A stretch of DNA of 32,121 nt from a virus, in IMG/VR virus record IMGVR_UViG_3300032070_000779, positions 1 to 32,121 of that record, one strand, 5' to 3'. The notes beneath the pieces are model-generated. The model was not told the origin of the DNA. It did not search any database and saw only the letters and a program-made list of their open reading frames with translations. Below are positions 30,132-32,121 of the stretch, piece by piece (position 1 is the stretch's first letter; the number at the start of each line of letters is the position of its first letter). The position numbers were made by a program, and so were the translations under genes.

Positions 30132-30317
30132 CTATCCGCCCCCTATGAAAATTGTACGGATTTTTTTGTCAGGGAGCCTTGCTAATAGTTCTAGCTCTAT
30201 GCCGTGTATTCTACAGAAGCAGAGTTCTCCTGAGCTTACGATTCCAGGTTCGTCGCATCCTTTGATATCGCACTTTCTAGTTGTAATGGTTGACTGTGTT
30301 TTCTCTTGTCTCTTCAT
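30132..30317 (-). CDS. Small zinc-finger protein
   Basis: 61 residues. C16-x4-C21 (CDIKGCDEPG) then C33-x-C35-x2-H38 (LCFCRIHG) resemble a treble-clef or zinc-knuckle pattern common in phage and archaeal mini proteins; the C-terminal strand is KKIRTIFIGGG. Its ATG overlaps the stop of the preceding gene (ATGA), so translation is coupled. Confidence 0.6.
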   Translation of the reverse strand: MKRQEKTQSTITTRKCDIKGCDEPGIVSSGELCFCRIHGIELELLARLPDKKIRTIFIGGG

Positions 30318-30673
30318 TGATTCTTCTTCCTTTTGACTTCGCTTATAGGTTTGCGTCCTATGTTGTTGTTTTCGAGTTTCCAGTAGAAGTATTGTTTGCC
30401 CCAGATCGGCTTCTGATTCTCCTCTAACGCTGTTCTGAGCAGGCCGAAGTCAACGTTATCAGCGTTCGCGTTGACTGTAGCAAGTTGATAAGGTCCTTTC
30501 CCCCCAGTCGTACCTTCCCAATGGATCTTTTCTGGGTCGTACGTGAAGCCTTGTTTTCCAGTTTTCTCGTCTTTAGCGGTTGTAGTTTGTTGTCCGAGGA
30601 TCCTGCGCGCTTGAACGATGCCTGCGTCGACGGCGTCGAGGAAGGCTGCGAGGGCTTCTTGTTCTTTGCTCAT
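30314..30673 (-). CDS. Right-arm operon protein, unknown
   Basis: 119 residues from ATG 30673 (GGGGGTG upstream; the ATG shares a base with the previous stop). N-terminal helix (SKEQEALAAFLDAVDAGIVQARRIL), then a mixed domain with FTYDPEKIHWEGTTGGKGPYQLATVNANADNVDFGLLRTALEEN and KQYFYWKLENNNIGRKPI. The end is basic. It may be a small DNA-binding domain, since the KGPYQ ... YWKL plan occurs with archaeal virus hypothetical proteins, but I do not recognise a family. Confidence 0.55.
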   Translation of the reverse strand: MSKEQEALAAFLDAVDAGIVQARRILGQQTTTAKDEKTGKQGFTYDPEKIHWEGTTGGKGPYQLATVNANADNVDFGLLRTALEENQKPIWGKQYFYWKLENNNIGRKPISEVKRKKNQ

Positions 30674-31008
30674 TAGCTTACACCCCCGCCGGCTGCTAGT
30701 TTCGCAGTTTTTTCTGAGAGGTTTTTCCATTCTTCTTGGTGGTTCGTTTGAAGCATTTTGGCTAGACTATCCTGAAGTCTAGCTGCTTCCATACCCATTT
30801 TTATGAAGTTTTGCGCATTGAATAGCTTCGTCTGGAAGGGGCCTGCTAATGCGATTGCAGCTTGACTTGTCTGGCTTGCAGCTGTGCTTAGGCAGATTAT
30901 GCATTCTATCTCTGTTGGCTGATTTGGTTTAAGGCCGCATCCGTGCTCGCCTGTCTCTATCCATTTGCAGAGGGCGCCTTTTTCAATCTCTACTTTTTCT
31001 TGGGTCAT
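30673..31008 (-). CDS. Right-arm operon Cys-containing protein, unknown
   Basis: 111 residues from ATG 31008, which overlaps the previous stop by 4 nt (ATGA); a GTG at 31017 is possible. The N-terminal 40 residues have C14, C24, C36 and C39 (LCKWIETGEHGCGLKP ... IECIICLS), a probable zinc site. The remainder is helical with Ala/Gln/Lys (AAIALAGPFQTKLFNAQNFI ... EEWKNLSEKTAKL). Confidence 0.55.
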   Translation of the reverse strand: MTQEKVEIEKGALCKWIETGEHGCGLKPNQPTEIECIICLSTAASQTSQAAIALAGPFQTKLFNAQNFIKMGMEAARLQDSLAKMLQTNHQEEWKNLSEKTAKLAAGGGVS

Positions 31009-31319
31009 TGCGCGCACGCTCCTAGCCTGGTTACTTTATATAGGTATCCTGGAAGCGGGTCCTTTCCATATTTCTGTTGGATTCTTACCCACCACTCGAC
31101 TGCGCTTTTGAAACCGCTTTGATCAGCGTAATTCCTGAGATCTTCTGGGCACTCTACGACGAAGAGTTTCTCGATAGTAATGTCTGCGATTTTCTTTCCG
31201 CAACGCTTGTCTGTTGCCCAGTCTTTGCCTTCTTTGTGTTGTTTCTTCCGGAAGGTGCAAACTATGCCTTCTTTTAGAAGCTGGTCACGGGCTTCTTGAA
31301 CTTGAAATATCATGACCAT
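31005..31319 (-). CDS. ASCH/PUA-like domain candidate
   Basis: 104 residues. The order MIFQVQEARDQLLKEGIVCTFRKK ... DKRCGKKIADITIEKLFVVE ... LRNYADQSGFKSAVEWWVRIQQKY ... PGYLYKVTRL fits small ASCH/PUA-type RNA-binding domains (strand-helix, T-x-R, W, K-K-I-x-D-I, then GYLYKV as last strand). Assignment is by plan only. Two adjacent ATGs (31319, 31313) are possible starts. If right, it would bind RNA or modified nucleotides. Confidence 0.5.
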   Translation of the reverse strand: MVMIFQVQEARDQLLKEGIVCTFRKKQHKEGKDWATDKRCGKKIADITIEKLFVVECPEDLRNYADQSGFKSAVEWWVRIQQKYGKDPLPGYLYKVTRLGACAQ

Positions 31320-31320
31320 T

Positions 31321-31698
31321 CTAGGCGCCTTCTTTCTTTGGCCATTTCACAAGTACCGCTTCTTTAGCGTAGATTTTGTCGGGGATGATTTCGTAGCCTT
31401 CTTTGAGTTTGGCGTCGACGTCCGCTAGGGGAACGCTGATCATGCTTTCTGCTTTGAGGCTGAAGGACTTTTCTTTCTCCTGCTTCTCCTGTTCCATAAG
31501 CGCGATTTCGTCTGCGGAGTACTTGATTAGGTGATAGATTGCTGAGTTTTCAAGTGGAACTATTCCGCTGCCGTTGATTGTTCGGTCTAGGCGCCATCCG
31601 TCTGAGAGTAGCTTGTTGATTTCCTCGAAGACGTTAGGAACAGTAAGGTGAGCGCTCAAGACAGTTTGCGCATAGACTATTACTCTCCTGTCCGGCAT
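31321..31698 (-). CDS. Protein with two DUF4177-like half repeats, unknown
   Basis: 125 residues. Two similar segments, VFEEINKLLSDGWRLDRTI (about 23-41) and VDAKLKEGYEIIPDKIYAKEAVLVKW (about 94-119), each with a helix then G-W/Y and a strand, as in small DUF4177-type domains (L-x-x-L-x-x-G-W-x-L). A charged linker (QEKQEKEKSF) joins them. Ends 1 nt before the next gene. Confidence 0.5.
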   Translation of the reverse strand: MPDRRVIVYAQTVLSAHLTVPNVFEEINKLLSDGWRLDRTINGSGIVPLENSAIYHLIKYSADEIALMEQEKQEKEKSFSLKAESMISVPLADVDAKLKEGYEIIPDKIYAKEAVLVKWPKKEGA

Positions 31699-31701
31699 AG
31701 T

Positions 31702-32121
31702 TTAGGCCTTCTTATGCGTGTTTCGGATTACGACGTCTTTGTCTTTGAGGAAGAATTCCATGTTATCTCCTGATTCCCAAGGAAGATAGGGTTTCACTTT
31801 GGATTTGATTTTGATTTGGCCTTGGCTACTGATAGGTCCTGCAGCAAGGAAAACTTCTCCCTCTTCGTTAACGCTGAGGCCTGGGATCCTGATGCCCTCG
31901 AAAAGCTTGTCTGCCTCTTCTGGCTGGATGCCGTGTTTGCGTAGTTCTGTGAGGACGTCTGCGATCCAACTGAATATCTGCTTGCTCGTGCGGAGCTGGT
32001 CGCGAGTGAAAACTTTGATGTCATAGGCAATGGTGTCGTCTTGGATCAGTTTGAGTTTGAGCTGGCCAGTGCGGTCGTCTTCGAGAACTGCTAGTCTATT
32101 GTAAGGTTTATGCTTCTGCAT
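31702..32121 (-). CDS. Right-arm operon first visible gene, unknown
   Basis: 139 residues, its ATG at the last three bases of the window. A strand pair (LKLKLIQDDTIAYDIKVFT), a helix (SKQIFSWIADVLTELRKHG), then LFEGIRIPGLSVNEEGEVFLAAGPIS and strands to the end. No family recognised. The promoter of this nine-gene leftward operon lies outside the window. Confidence 0.6.
   Translation of the reverse strand: MQKHKPYNRLAVLEDDRTGQLKLKLIQDDTIAYDIKVFTRDQLRTSKQIFSWIADVLTELRKHGIQPEEADKLFEGIRIPGLSVNEEGEVFLAAGPISSQGQIKIKSKVKPYLPWESGDNMEFFLKDKDVVIRNTHKKA

Noticed and set aside
1-32121. Circular or terminally redundant genome
   Set aside because: Both window ends are start codons of divergent genes, which would leave no room for promoters if joined; I see no direct repeat at the ends. 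The window is more likely cut at gene boundaries.
1-32121. CRISPR array, insertion sequence or rRNA/tRNA genes
   Set aside because: No regularly spaced repeats, transposase motifs or tRNA cloverleaf were found.

Overview
This window looks like most of a tailed double-stranded DNA virus (Caudoviricetes, siphovirus-like) of an archaeon, probably an integrated or integrating provirus. Virus: it carries a tyrosine recombinase, small and large terminase, portal, MuF-like protein, maturation protease, decoration protein, HK97-fold capsid protein, connector and tail-completion proteins, tail tube, a frameshifted tail chaperone and a tape measure, in the usual order. Archaeon: most starts follow GGTGA/GAGGTGA Shine-Dalgarno sequences, two early starts are nearly leaderless behind BRE/TATA-like boxes, ends of genes carry C-run/T-run terminators, ribbon-helix-helix and zinc-ribbon mini-proteins abound, one protein carries an aIF1-type zinc module, and a COG2401-type ABC-acetyltransferase is present. 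The host lineage cannot be fixed from sequence alone; an uncultivated Thermoproteota lineage such as Bathyarchaeia is a guess.

Layout. 1-2.5 kb: integrase, then a divergent pair of ribbon-helix-helix regulators with tiny translationally coupled ORFs. 2.5-6.4 kb: mostly leftward genes for three PD-(D/E)XK-like nucleases, zinc-ribbon proteins and a ParB with a helix-turn-helix and a C-terminal extension. 6.5-9.0 kb: a DNA-binding candidate, an XhlA-like membrane protein and a 666-residue ParB/zinc ribbon/ABC ATPase/GNAT fusion. 9.0-18.7 kb: packaging and head genes. 18.7-22.1 kb: a cassette with its own terminators, coding for a membrane protein and a membrane-anchored beta-helix spike. 22.1-28.7 kb: connector and tail genes. 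28.7-29.4 kb: no genes, but a candidate structured RNA with its own promoter and terminator. 29.5-32.1 kb: a leftward operon of nine small genes.

The most interesting signal is a pair of repeated palindromes. TATGCCACGTGGCATAATC occurs three times without a mismatch (inside parB, before the spike gene, and at the end of the candidate RNA); its core CCACGTGG is that of bacterial parS. A second palindrome, CTGTTCG-N5-CGAACAG, occurs three times (before a small zinc-protein gene, inside the ParB-ABC-GNAT gene, and 10 bp from the second parS-like site). Each family thus has one copy inside one of the two ParB-domain genes. No ParA is visible. I infer a ParA-less ParB/parS-like nucleoprotein system with an ABC-GNAT fusion as possible second component, serving episome maintenance, genome compaction, packaging or gene control.

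Other notable points are a canonical T-TTT-TTT -1 frameshift site in the tail chaperone gene, an aIF1-like zinc module in a structural-region protein, a lectin-like domain shared by the spike and the connector, and an integrase in which the first catalytic arginine appears replaced. Both ends of the window fall exactly on start codons, so the true ends or att sites of the element are not visible.
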